Shown: positions 1 through 13,218 of the stretch, piece by piece
Position numbering within the stretch: the first letter of the stretch is position 1
Layout: every line of letters starts with the position of its first letter
Assembly (NCBI GenBank): GCA_008711295.1
Contig: VUYV01000053.1
Span: forward strand, 3,969,162-4,033,161
Source: Anarhynchus alexandrinus
Lineage: Eukaryota > Chordata > Aves > Charadriiformes > Charadriidae
Direction: 5' to 3'
DNA length: 64,000 nucleotides
Position numbers and translations under genes: made by a program
Notes under the pieces: generated by a model
What the model saw: the letters and a program-made list of their open reading frames with translations, nothing else
Databases searched by the model: none
Told to the model about the DNA's origin: nothing

Positions 1-1104
1 AAATTATTCAACCCCAAAAGGACGAGTGTATGGCTTCTGTGAAAAATCTGATATAGACGTGTCTAACTTTTTAGAAAAAATCCCCATATGAAGTATAGAA
101 ATGAGCAGCAGTTATTGAGCAGTAGGAATCCCTAATTATTTACTGTCTAAATCTTGTATGTACTCACTACCTAATATTAACTGTGCTTTCTAAAGGTTTG
201 GAAATAGATTTGCAGAAACCAAAACATAAGCTTCTATGTTTTCTTAGTTTTATTAGATTTATTGTTTCATGAAGGCTCTGCATCTTTTTTATTCTTATGT
301 ATTTGACAGTTGCCAAGAAGAGATTTGGACTATAGTAATCTTGGTATAGTTGTACAAAGTATCATATGCTTTTTATGGCAGATGAACAAAGATTTTTTTC
401 AACATTGTCTTACCAGTCTTAATTTTCAACACATTTTCGTATCTGGGGCTTTTTAAAGAATCTAAGCTCTTGCTAGTTAAATGGTAAAAGTCTCAAGAGG
501 TAGGAGTAGATTAAAGGATAGAAGCAAGAATCACTATTCATAGGCAAAGTTGGTAGCATGGACTTCCAAAGTTAATTTTCCAGAGACCTTTTTTTGTTCA
601 ACTTGTAAATATCTGGTAAAAAGAGAGGTGGAATAGTTAGGGGATGAGACTTGCAGATGATTTTAAAAAAAAAATAAATAAAAAATTCATTCAGGACAGC
701 TGAACCTAAAGCTTATGGTGAAGGGCACCAGAAAGAGCTTGTGATACTGAGTGACTAGATGTTGAAAGTTTTGAATGAAATGCAGTATTGATAAATACAA
801 GCTAAATACAAGCAGTGGTGAGAAAAGATGGTCCTAACACATTCACAACAATGATCTCTAATTTAGCTATTGTCACTTAATGAAAAAGTTCTTGGAATTT
901 GTTAGAACAGTTCTTTGTAAATGTCATTTTAGTATCTGGTGATAATGACAACAGTAAACGCAGGAACAGAAAATATGGAATTGTGGGGAAAAAAAGTTCC
1001 ACCAGAAAACATTGCAGTGTTGCGACTTGCAGCCTAGGGGACAAGAATGGATTAGTCCTGTTTGGCCCTGGTTTCTATAGTCTTAAGTCTTAAGAAAGAC
1101 TGAG
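1..1104. other. Intronic sequence, nothing recognised
   Basis: AT-rich DNA with frequent stops. A 64-codon open frame at 899-1093 shows no recognisable domain and is not supported as a gene. No repeat family recognised. Confidence 0.6.
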
Positions 1105-1735
1105 CAGGGAATCACCTGGTCCGTTCTTCTTCCCCAAGGCACAATTAGCTGTAGCCTTTGCTGGTCGGGGTGGATGTTTGTTTAACTCATTCTTAAAAAC
1201 CCTCAATAACAACACTTTCACAACTGTCTTTGTCAGTCTATTCCAGTGAATCTGTGTCTGACTTAAAGAAGGGTTTTCACAGTGTTTGACTCAAGTAGGT
1301 TTTGGTACAGTTTTAAGCGTGTTATTACTATTCTCCTTGAAGTGCGGTGACCAAGCTGTGATAACTTAAATGAAATCTTACCAAAACTGAGACTGTAATT
1401 TGCTGGTTTTACAGGCAGTTCCACATGTGTGTAGACACCACTCTGATTTTTTTGTTTGTTTGTTTTATTTTATTTATTTATTTTTTAAATTTTCAACGTC
1501 GCAACACTGAGGGTCGCTTTGTGGTCTGCTTTAACCTCTACATCCCTTTTGACAAAAGTGATAACTATTTGGCCGTCCCACATACGTGCAGTCAGCTCTT
1601 CTGACCTAACTCTGCAGCTTTGCAGCTCACCTTAGTCATACTTTAACGTTTTTTCATAACTTTTTCTAGTCTTTCAACATCACTTTGAATTCTTATCTTG
1701 TCCTCTAATGTGCTTATCATCTGCATTTTCTGAAA
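1105..1735 (-). mobile_element. Ancient CR1/L3-type LINE fragment, antisense
   Basis: Read on the plus strand, this follows in order the reverse complement of the 3' half of old vertebrate CR1/L3 LINEs. A block at about 1195-1245 (CTCAATAACAAC... to TCTATTCCAGTG) fits the antisense of the region near the 3' end. TCACTTTGAATTC... TGTCCTC at 1680-1706 and TTATCATCTGCATTTTC at 1714-1730 fit the antisense of the reverse-transcriptase region around its A-D-D box. No frame is open, so it is a dead remnant. A T-rich tract at 1446-1491 interrupts it. Ends are approximate, and the family assignment rests on memory of consensus sequences. Confidence 0.6.
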
Positions 1736-1750
1736 GTAATTAATAATTTA

Positions 1751-1804
1751 TATGTATATATAGAAAATATTTGTGTGTGTATATATATGCGCTTATATAT
1801 ATAA
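1751..1804. repeat. AT/TG microsatellite
   Basis: Alternating TATATA and TGTGTG runs around a short GCGC, directly after the ancient LINE remnant. An imperfect short tandem repeat. Confidence 0.75.
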
Positions 1805-1806
1805 AA

Positions 1807-4800
1807 GAACAGTTTCAGTTATGTTTTGTTCTTCAGCCTGCAGTGACTTTAGTCAAAAACAAAACAAAAAACACTCCAAAACAAAACCTGAGCATTGAAC
1901 CCCATAATGACTCACATATGATAGCTGGGAGATAAAATTAATACTGCTGTAAATATGATTGAATATGTGTAGTGAGTAGGTTTGCAGAAAGTATGTTCAG
2001 TTGGTGTTCCTAAGCATATTAAAGTACTTGGAGACACAAGTTAGCAAATTATTTAATAAACAACAGAACTAGTGACATCTTTCTGCACATTGTCTTTTGT
2101 CTTGAATGTTGCTAGTAGTGCTGCTACTGGACAAGCAACAGGGTGTCTTGAATATTAACTTTTTTTCAAATCAGGACAATATTTGGATTAAAGGCAGTTG
2201 ATCACATAAACTTGCTTCTGTAGGAAACCCATCTGAAAGTAACATTCTTACTTGCAAGAACATGATTTACTGTCACTTAAAAGGATATCTGTTTTCCTTT
2301 GTAATAGACACATTATAGTATGCTCTACTTAATATTCTGGGCCTGCCACAACCTCAGAAGGGAGAGGTTATGTTCTGTTAATTTATTATGGGCTCATAGT
2401 CAAGTGGCATTTAATTATTTGCTAAGACATGCATGCAGCTCTGTTTTCTTCAATTATGCTCTAATTTCAGACAACCAGTTCAGTCTCTACTTTGCAGTTG
2501 TAAGAAACTGAAGGAAGATTTTTTTTTTTTAATTATTATTTTTACCGCTAATGGTGCATGCACTGGAAGTGCATTTTGACATGTAAAATCTTGGCAGTGT
2601 AGCTTATTTCTGTGGCGGGAGATGGCGGTAAGGAAATAGGTGATTTGGCACGTAAGCAGAGAATCATACTTTATACTTGCATTACAGTTTTAAAAGAATT
2701 ATCTAAAAAATGGAAAGAACATACTCATTTAAAATCACAAATTGATGTTTGTTTTTGGCCTATTTGTTGATTTCCTCCCCCCCCCCCCCCCCCCNAGTAC
2801 TTGTTTAACTGTGGTTAGAGATCAGGTGAAATAATGTTATACTACATGGACAAAATATAATTCCCATTCTACAGAGTTAAGCTTTAGTGAAGACTGCTGG
2901 TGTTAGAAGAAATACAGATACAGAGTAACACTTCTGATGTTTCAAAGTTCATGTGTGTAGATTTAAAATAAATTTGAATACAACATTTTTTTCAGCATCT
3001 CTTATAAAGCACTATGTTCTTTGTGTTGATCCCCACTTAATTAAAGTCACTCCAGCAGCTGCATTCTTAGTGGAGGAGGGAATGAAATACACTGTTAACC
3101 TTTGAAAGCCAGAACACAAACAAATAGTGTTTAACTTGTGGATGTTCCAAACAATGGTGTTAATTTTGATTGCCTTTTTGAAGTAGATCCATTCTTTTTG
3201 TTCTTGGTTCGGAAGCTAAACATATTGTTTGGAACATTTCTGCAGCTGTGAAGAACAAAGTTGGTCATGCAGTAGTTTAGTAAGATGACATCATGAGATG
3301 ATTTTGACTACTGTGGCAATCTGCTTGTGTTTGCCCTTGTGTAAGCGTGATCACTGGCATGTATTTGTTTCCATTTGGTTTAAATCAAGTAAGCATTGAT
3401 GGAATTGCATTCTGTGGCTATTTACTTGATCCCACTGTTCTGGGCTATTGTTATTTTGACCTGAAAATCATTATACTCAATTTCTTTCCAGTTTGTTCTC
3501 CCAAAAGGTGCTCCCGGTAAGTCCTCTTTTCTGTAGGCAGCAGAGCATTCTCTTAAGGCTGTGTTGGGCTGTCAGTGGGTAACTCGGGGATGTTTGAATG
3601 GTGGCACACCAGTTCTTTGAAATTCTGGCATGACAAAAGGCCAATAACTGCAGAGCCTTGCTCATGCCTCCCACCACATCCCCGGCTTATGGAGTATGCA
3701 GAGCAAAAAGTGTCTAAACCTTCAGGGCCAAACTCTCTTATATTGCTTTACAATACTGGTTTGCACATACTTGTGTAGGGTTTAGCTGGTAGAAATGATG
3801 CCCAGCCTGAACATTAGCATTAATGCCATTCTGGCAGGTGGATAAGAAGCTAATTTTTGCTAAATACATATGGGCCGTAAGATATGCACACACTTACTGG
3901 AAACTCTTTGTTTTTGCTGTGTTTTTAGTCTATAGTCAGTCCAGACAAAATATTTGGCCTACCAGGATATGTGAATCATTCTTTGTAAGGCTTCATTTAT
4001 CATCTGTGTTCTGAAAATGTTTTGTATGAGGAAAACATTGAATGCGCTCAGAAATTTTATTGTTAACGAGCGTTTTTACAGCTGTTAGGTAAAAATCCTG
4101 CTTTGGTAAGATCAAAATATTATTTAATTGTTTTAGCCTATTGGAACCACAGGAAATGTAGAGGGTGGGAAACTCCCAAATGACTTGTCACTCTTCATCA
4201 CCTGTAGGTGAGCAATGGCATACAGACTTAAAAAAACCCTACAAAAACCAAATCTTAGCAGCTGGTTAGTTCTGGGGAAAAAAAAAAAGAGAAGAAAAAT
4301 CGCTCCTTCATCCTTTATGCATTGCTGATACTTCTGCTTTGAGTAGAAAACATGCTTTAAAATTTCCTTTAACAATGCAAAAATATATGTACAGTATAAA
4401 ATTGATATTAAGGATTGAGTGAGCAGATTGACTTGTGTTGTTTTTTTTCTTTGTATTCTGGTTTTAAATGACACTAAGGGCACACGCACATGAATGCAAG
4501 TGAGGAGGGCACTGTCTAAAATGCTATATGGACTTTCAATGTGCATCTCGCTACCTGGAGGAATGTAGCAGTTGCCCTGAAGTTGAGGGGATAATGACGT
4601 TCTAGTAGGCAGTTGAGATGATCTTTCAGTCACAAAATTTTGTAAGTTTTGAACAAATTTTAAATTAAGTATGACATCAGGAAGTTTGGTGACGTGTGAT
4701 ATGTATGAATGATGTCTGCTGGGGTGTGTGTACAGCTCCATGTTCCAGTTCCTCTCACTGAAGGAGTGTGGCTATGTACATGCTTAGAGGCAGGAAGCAT

Positions 4801-7800
4801 TATAGAAAAATGGTATTTTAAATAGCAATAAGGAATGAAAAAGGGCACTGGAAGAGGAGCTGAGGGATTATAAACATTGTCTTTTAGAGAGCAAGTGTGC
4901 AGCGTACAGAGGAAGAATCCTGTGAAGGTAGTGGAGAGATAACTAAAGGACTTGGAAGTTGAGGCAGCTTCTTCTTGCAGAGGATTGAAAAGTAGATCAG
5001 GAGGAAGTGAATTTCAGAGCAAACGTCCTGCATGTTGAGATGTGCTAAATTGTATTTACAGATTGGAGTTCAGATGTGGGTAGCTTAAGCAAGCTACGAA
5101 ACAGGAATTTGCAGTGATGTGTGATATGGAACTACAAATAAACACTTGATTTAGGGCTAACGTGAGGCAGTTGGAGAAGTAAGTTGCATGATACCTCTAC
5201 AGCGCTTTCAGAGTGTGGGCTATCAAAAAGGCCCTTATGAGGAAGATTCCGTCTTTATGGATTTCAGACTTGGAGGATTGCTTTGAAATGGGACAGATGA
5301 AAAAGAGATGTCTGAAGATACTGCTTTTGAAACAAGGAAGTGAAGACAGAAGGGATTTATCTGTCTCTACTGCCTGAATTATGCTGTAGTTTATAGGCAC
5401 TGTGTTGAAAATTTCAAATGAGCTGGCTTGATCATGTATTGCAAGAATATCTTGAACTTACAGAGATGTTAATTTTTAACATAGTGGGCAAATACTATTC
5501 AAAAGTAATTTTAAATTTTTGGAGGTCATGATAATTCCCTAACTCTAAAGTGACAGTGTTTCCAGTGTAAAGCAGCGTTAAGCTACACTGATGTTGCAAT
5601 TCAGCAGGAAATGTGGATCTTTCAATTAAGTTTTGGGTCAAGTATGTATTTCCTTTGATTACAAGCAAGTGCTTCTTACTAAAGATCAATGTGTTTTTTT
5701 GATGTTATGGAAATATTTCTCTTATTGGTCAACTACCCAACCTGGAAATGCTTTTAAAAGTGATGATTGTTTTGCTTAAATGTGGGTCATACCAACTTTA
5801 ACAAGTTGCACTTTGCTGTTTCTGTGGAGTATCCTTGTAGTATCGAAAACAACAAACCACGCTACATCTAAACTTAAAGCTTTGTTAACCTTCACCTTGA
5901 AAATTTCAGAAAGTACATTACCTTCTGTATAAAGAATGTTATTTATGAAGGATTTTTCTATTTGTTGTAAAGCAAGATGCATATTGTAAAGCATGCTTAT
6001 TTTGGCTTCTGGTTTCTTGGCTTGAAGAAGGGATTGCTTTTTTGCTGCTATATCTCTTACACAGATGTGCATTTTATTTCTTGCATAATTTTACTGTAAT
6101 ACTTCATGTGCACATTTCATGACAAAGAAGCAGCAGAACATCCTTTACAAAGTATTTGGATACTTTACTGTGTACCAAATCATCACTTTGAATTCTGGGG
6201 AAAAAATGAGTATGATGAAACAGCTGAGGTCCAAGCACGTCAGAATTGATCTTGAGATTAAACATTCTGCATTTTCAGCTGCTCTGTGCAGGATAGTCTG
6301 TTGGAACATGAAATATGTAATTAATACGTGTGAGAAGATGCAAAGGACTTCTTATTTGAAAACACTGTCATAATGCTTCATGTTCTATTTTATTCCAGTG
6401 TTGATGATTGCTTACTTGCAGTTTGTATTGTTTGGCAAGAAGACTTAAAGAACTTCTGAAGAAACTTCACAAAATACTCCAGATTATCTCAAGGATAAAA
6501 TTAATATTATTCTTCATGGCAATCTTTCCTTATTTCTGTGGGAAAAGTTGTATGATTTTTTTAAAATGAGAATACAAGCCTTTACCTTTATGGTCATTAA
6601 CAAGACATGACGCCCAAATCCTCAAGTTCAGGGAAAAAATACTGCTCTGTCACAACAGAACTTGCCGTTCTGATATGGAGAGGTTTGTAGAGCTTGTCAA
6701 CATAGCCCAAGGCAAATCCTGCGCTGTGAGTGGGATGGTAGAGTGAAACAGTAACCTGTTTTGGAGGATTTGTCTGCATAGGGTTTCTACTGAGGGTGTT
6801 ACCATGTTGGGGATACTGTCTGCATAGGTAAGGGCATCTTATCCTTAATTAAAATGTCAGTTTTTGCAAAAGTGTAAGAAAATATTTGTGTAATAGTAGC
6901 CATAGCACATTTTGAAGTAATCATTCTTTAAGAAATATCTGTTTCCCCTGTTGGATAGTTCTGAAATAATAGCTATATTAAGTGCCTTCATCTTAGTACA
7001 TTACTACAATACTGTCAACAAAATTAGTTTTGGCTAAAGATTTAGAGTTTAAAAGGTCAGTGGAAAAACAAAAGTGCTTTCTACCAAAACCAGCTATTCT
7101 TTTTTGCTGCTTCTTTCCCTTGGCCTTGTCCCCCCACCAACAGACCTCAAACTTTTCATGAGTGTACCTCACTTTGCTTCTTTTGCTTGAACTTGTGAAA
7201 TCTAACTTCAGTTTTCAAATTGCAAGCAAATGACTTTGTATATGGATAGTCACTCCTCTTCACATAGTCTAGACATGACGTCTAGATTGCACAGGTCTGT
7301 TTCATAGCATCTGAAATAATCTTAGATTTAAGATTTTCTTTTTTTCTTCAGCCTTTTGTTTAAGATTTATACGCTAGTGAACTCGGTGACTATTTCTTTG
7401 TCTGAGACTTTCCTCAGACTTCATGCTTTATAATGTTTGTGGCCGTTCTCTTTAAATGCCTTTAGAATTGTGAACCCGGGGTAAACTCGATTTTCAGTCT
7501 CCAGTTGCTGGACTTTCTTCATGGGCAGCCTGAGGATACAGTAGTTATTCTTTTCAAATACATTAGTTAAGGAGAGATAAAGTAACAGATTGGATAGTTA
7601 CTTATTTGCTACTAGCTTACAGTTCTGCAGGTGTCTTCGCTACAGTTAGGCAATGTACATCGGAAAATGTAAATTGATGTCTTCGATTTTTTGAGGTCCT
7701 TCTGGATACTTAATGCAGTGGTTGGGTTGAGCTTTGTTATCTATTGCCTGGTAACTTTTTCTCTGAACGGGACAGTGGCAATGTCTTTAGATGGCAGCTC

Positions 7801-9589
7801 TGTGGTCTCCACTGAGAGAAGAGTATGCTACAGGCACTGATGTAGCCGCATTCATATCTTTATGGTGATTCTTAGCCCAGTGCAGATGCGCAAGTGTAGA
7901 CACCTCTGTTCCCTGTACAATCCAGGTTTGTCATACACTGATAGCAGACAGTTGTAGCTTCCTTGCCTGTTCGCTTCAGACTAAGGCAGTGTGCTCCTCA
8001 TGTTTTTAAGTAGGTATGGGAGACTTGTACCAGTGTAAGGAAAAATGTTTTCCTGAGCTGTTTTAGCAGCTGGTTTATCACATACTCCGAGTAAATTACC
8101 TCGTTTAGAAGAAGAAAGCTCTGATGGGAAGCTGAGGTACTGTGCCTATAGCTATGCATTTATGGGTTCAGCATTGTCACGTTGACACCTTCTCCCAGCC
8201 TCTTTGCATGGTATTAAGAATAAATAATCTCTGTATCCCTCCCAAGAGATAAGCTTTCCAGAATGACCTGGAAAATCTTGATTAAAATTATGATCAGTTC
8301 ATACTCTACCTATAAACATGCAACTCTGAGGTAGCAGATGTATGTAGAATGTATACACAGTGACAAAGAGATTGTGTAGAAGTTCTAGGTCTACATTGCA
8401 AGCATGCTGCTGTAGATGAGGATATTGGGGTGCAGGTGGAGGTTGCTGTGGCTACTCAGAGTTGCTGTGGTAGATTCTGCTCTATGTATTATCTGATCCT
8501 CCAAGTAAGATGGTGTGAAGCTGGCTATTTATGCTGCAGAACTACACATCATATGATTACGGGCATATTCTAGGTCCAGTATTTTATTTCTGTCTGTAGG
8601 GCTGCCTTATTAGATCTTGCAGCACTGAGCTGATGTTCTGTCCTAGTGGGGAATATAAGAGGAGTGGCTTTGGCCTCTTCAGTTTAAATTGAAGGCCATA
8701 ACTAAACTTTTTTCAGTAATTGTTCTGTTTAGTTATGTTCTGGTTTGAGTCACAAAGGAAGGAGTTGCCAAGTTGCCTTTTTTATTTATTCTGGTTGGCA
8801 CAATGGAGTTCGGGTCAGGTAGGATTAGTAAGGGAAGAAGATTTCTTTTTTTTATGTTAAAATCGAATTTGTTTTAATTTTGAAAGTAGATTTTTAACTT
8901 TGAAAGTTCAGAAGTTTGAGTACTCAATCTCCAGTAAATTCTTTTCTTGTTCATTTTTCCATTGACAATAAACTTAAAAAACCCCAAACCTCAATGAGGC
9001 TAAATAAATGATGACAGGTACAGATACGGGATAAGGGTAATAGGATGATGTGTGCAAACCCTGTAACTTGTTTTTGTAAATTTCTGGTAAAGCATGTAGC
9101 TGTTATGTAATACGCTAGCACTCAGAGGCCTAGTGTGTGAGTTGTGCATACAACACTTGAAAGTCATGGTGATGCCAAACAATATTAGAAATTCCTATTA
9201 AAATTGAAAACTGCATTCACTGCATAACTGGACACAGAATGTACTATAAAGCCAGGGGTACTGCTTCGTGACTGCTGAGTTTTCAATGTATTATCTTCGA
9301 GATTCTTTGAAAAACAACTGCTGTTGAAAGAATTGAAGTCTTTACTGGCTGATAATCAATTATTTCTATATGACTGTTTTGCTAAAACAAGAGAATGTAA
9401 AACGAGTTACAAATGTTAGGCGGTAGTAAGTCTGTATTTTCTCTGTCTGCAGCTCTTCTTAATAATTGTCAAAAGATTTTTATTCTTGTTAGAAAGCATT
9501 AAGTAACTTGCTTCAGCTGCCACTTGAACAAAAATCAACCCCAAAAGTCAACCCTGGTAAGTTACACAAAACCAAGGGAGACCTGGAGG
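1807..9589. other. Intronic sequence, nothing coding recognised
   Basis: Unique-looking AT-rich DNA. It includes a poly-C run with an ambiguous base (2777-2795), T-rich stretches, and the longest open frame of the window (202 codons, minus strand, 4133-4741). That frame shows no domain, is low in complexity in places and is treated as chance. No repeat family recognised. Confidence 0.6.
2777..2795. repeat. Poly-C homopolymer ending in an N
   Basis: Eighteen consecutive C followed by a single N at 2795. The true length is uncertain because the base caller or assembler failed at the end of the run. Confidence 0.9.
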
Positions 9590-9680
9590 GCAAACAAATA
9601 AACAAACACCATCACAAAAAAACCAACCAAACAAAATCCCCCCAAACCACCACCATAAAAACCCTAAACTAAAAAACACC
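9590..9680. repeat. AAC/CCA-rich low-complexity tract
   Basis: About 90 bases made almost only of A and C (AAACAAATAAACAAACACC, then ACCAACCAAAC, CCCCAAACCACCACC). Simple-sequence DNA with no coding sense. Confidence 0.8.
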
Positions 9681-10149
9681 CAGAAATCACTTCTTTCATT
9701 TTCCTCATATGTTTTCTGTAGAAGTTTGGGGCCTTCAGATCCATGGGTGGATTCTGTAATTTAATTTATTTAAGTAATGGATAGCAGTAGGTTTTATAAT
9801 GTATGTGGTCAGCCACTTGAGGGATGTAATACATAGAAAGCATAAGGATGAAAAGGTAAGACCTGCTTCTGCCACACAATGGGGTTTTTCTACTTCTGTG
9901 TCAGGAAGACCTTTTTGCTAAATTATGTCAGCCTCTATATGGTTGAAATACTGTTCAGTGACATGGCAGTGAGGTGCGGAGCATTGACTCTTGTTCAACT
10001 TCTCTTCTGCAAATTTGTGGTGCTCTAACTGAAGCATAATAAAAGTATGTGCCTTGCTTGGTTCTATATACTGTGCATATAAATTAAAATACTTCTGCAT
10101 TACCGCTTTCCAGGATGGGGGAAGGAAGAATGCAGTACAGATGATATCT

Positions 10150-10200
10150 TGGGTTTGGTGTTTTTGGTTTGGGTTGTTTGGTTTTTTTGTTTTGGTGGCA
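10150..10200. repeat. GGTTT-rich low-complexity tract
   Basis: Repeated GGGTTTGG, GGTTTGGG and GTTTGGTTTTTTT units. The composition is the complement of the AAC-rich tract 470 bases upstream. Confidence 0.75.
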
Positions 10201-13152
10201 GGTATGTATGCCTTTTAAGGATTGTTTTGGATGTGTTCCTGTTTTATTTCATTGTACCTCTGCATTTAAATCTTTCCCACTTCTGTTAATTCCAAGTTAA
10301 TATATGTTATAATTGTATTGTGCATAAGTAGGACATAACCTGAAACCTGGCTGGAGTATATGGCAAACTACTTCAATTTAAAGACAAATGACTTTATGAA
10401 TTGCACCTTAGAATATTTATGTTGCAATATTAAGTGTGGTTTTGTCATAGTAATTGATTCAGCGTGATGTAGCAAGTCTGTAGAGGGCCTCCTTATGAGC
10501 TATCTGTAGTACCTTCATATTTAAAGAAAAACTTTAAACAGTCATTGGTGGATTTTTTTTCCCCTCTTATGTTCTTTCACAGCACATGAGAAAGTAACGA
10601 ATGAGGAAATTAATCTAGCAAGGTTTTTTCCTGATTAATTTAATGTTACTTTTATTCAGTGCCCTACCTACTGGGGATACAGAACTGAAAAACAGGACTG
10701 AAGTTGTAACTTGGACTTCTCTGTTGCATTACAATAATATTTACTCTTGTCATCATGACTGCAAGAAAGTGTAAGTGAGTAATAAGATGGATTGGGGAAG
10801 ATTCCTTGCACAAAGTTGAGACTAGTGTAACTGAGAAGCAAATAGAAGTGGAAAATAGAGGTATGTAGGTAGAATGTGTGCCCAGTGGAGCAAGGTGGGT
10901 AGGAGCTCTGCTATTCCCTTAAAACCAGTTATTATAAAGTAGATGTACCTTCAGGAAGCTGGCATGATCCGTAGGAAGATTCTTATGTGTCTGACTGGTA
11001 GCTTTCTCTGTTTTATTAGTCATGATGGTCCTCAGATTTTTTTCGTTCTGACAGAGAGGTTCTGTTGTTCCTCTTAAATCTCCATGGAGACTTTTTGGAG
11101 TTAAAGTTAGCAGAGATTATGTACACACAACATTGTCTTGTCATCCATAACTTCTCATTTCTCTAAACTAATCCCAAGCATTTGTTAAGTGTGTGATGGC
11201 TAGATTGTAATACTGTATGTAAGAAATGTTAGAAAAGAGAAGGCTGTTTGGCTCGGACAGTGTTTTTCTGTCATGCTCTTCTTTTGGTGTCAAGGTTCTG
11301 ACTGATACCAAACACTGGTTAGATTAGTAAAGAAGCTTGCAGCTTATAAATTTAGAGAGCAGCTCTCATCTGTATATGTATTTCAGTTATTTGGCATGCT
11401 AAACCAGAAAATCAGATAAGTAGATTTAAAAGTACTGGTACTTCTGCTAATAATAGTGTGATAAAACTTTTTACTTTGGCCAATAGATTATTTGCAAGAT
11501 AGAGATTTTGGGTTTGCTTACAATATTTATCAAATAGAATACCTTGTAATCCTTTGTTCTTGTGGACCAGGCTTATGTGTTAAAATGCCCTTCATAGAAG
11601 GGCCAGTGGAAACAATTTTCAGTGTATCATACAGCGTATTTCCTGAATTTTGAGTCTTAAGTTTACAATGACTTCTTCCTTATTTCTAAAGATGCTAAAG
11701 AATCTAAGATATGCTAACACATACATTTCTAAAATATGCAACCAGAGCGCATATATATAGTGTATATGTATGTATTTTTGGGGTAACATCTGAAAATGTC
11801 ATCCTAAACAAACTAATAGGCCACAGTAATTTTTTCTTTTTTTTTCTCCTTTCATGCTCTCTGTATCAAATGTTCCAGTCAAAGAGATGTAGTTTGTGTA
11901 ATTCATCTGTGTTGTGGAGGGATTTCCCCCCTCCGCTTCAGTAGCCACTGGTTACATAGGGGTGGTTGGAAAAATGACGAAAGGAGAAACCTGAAAGTGT
12001 AGGGCTTTTTCCTTAGATTGTAAGAATAATTTCCTTAATGGATGAATCAGTTAAATAAGATCTTGCAGGTCCAGTGAAGAGAACTTCAGAGTTAATTATC
12101 ATTATTATTTTGGAATGATAAAGGTGGAAGCTTCTGCATTACATCAGAAATAATTGTGACATAGAATACTCTGTTTTTCAGTGTGTTCATTAACTTAAAA
12201 AGGAAAGATTTTGGACTGGCTGTTAATAATGATGTGTTGGTTGTAGTACAATGGTAGCAGAGTTTAGGACTTAATTTGTCAGGTTAAGGAGTGCAGAGGG
12301 CTAGAACTGTGTTGATGCACAGTAATTTTATAGCTAATGAATCGTCACTGAAAGAAACTTTTGTGTTGCCGTGCTGTCTTGGCAATTTTCGGCTTGTGTA
12401 ACAGCCACTTGAAGGTCACGTTTAAGAACAGCCTGTAGGCTTTTTGTATGTAACACTGAGGAATGGTCTTATTTCTACCAGGCAAAGGGTAAGAGAAGTG
12501 GAAAGGTGGCTTACAACCAACTTCCACTTGCCCTCTGGTCCTGTGCTGCTGTTCTGGGGCACTTGGCCAAGCATACATAATGTGAAAGACTTGCTAGTAA
12601 ACCACACTATTTGGAGATAGAGAATATATGCAATTTGCAACAATTTGTACATATTATGGAAAAGATTGTATTTAGCAAGTAGCAAAGAAACAGTTACGTT
12701 ACGGACTTGCTTAACAGTATGAGTATTTTGTAATAACGTGCAGTTTGCATCTCACGAATATTACAAAAAAAAATAAAATCAAAGTACTTTCAAACATGTG
12801 AGTCATATGACAGATTCTTCATTCATCAGGTGTAGAATTCTTGCCGATCTTTTTCCCTACTGGGAAGTAGTAGCTCTTCTGTACTCTCCTCATCCTGCAG
12901 GCATTGCATGTTCTAAAGAATGTGAAAGGTATTTCTTAAAGTAAATTCTTTTGTACTCAGAGAAAGTATTTACTTCCACTGTTTAAATATTTAAACTTGA
13001 CTGAAGAATAAAATAATACTTCAGTATAATTTGTAGTTAACTCAGATTGCATCATTCTGATTGTTCTATACATCTTACGTAGAACACTTTCCTACTAGTT
13101 TCAGTTTTTAGCTTGTACATCTCTACTATTCCTAGATCTAAAATATGCTCTT

Positions 13153-13218
13153 CCAAAAAAACCCCAAACCCTAAAACCAAAACTGCTCACCCCCAAAAAG
13201 CAAAAAACCTCCCCAACC
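13153..13218. repeat. AAACCC-rich low-complexity tract
   Basis: A/C-rich run (CCAAAAAAACCCCAAACCC, CCCCCAAAAAGC, CCTCCCCAACC). Similar in nature to the 9.6 kb tract. Confidence 0.7.

Noticed and set aside
4133..4741. 202-codon open frame on the minus strand, the longest in the window
   Set aside because: No recognisable domain, low-complexity parts (poly-F from a purine run), no repeat or splice context and no homology that I know. In 64 kb of AT-rich DNA one such frame can arise by chance.
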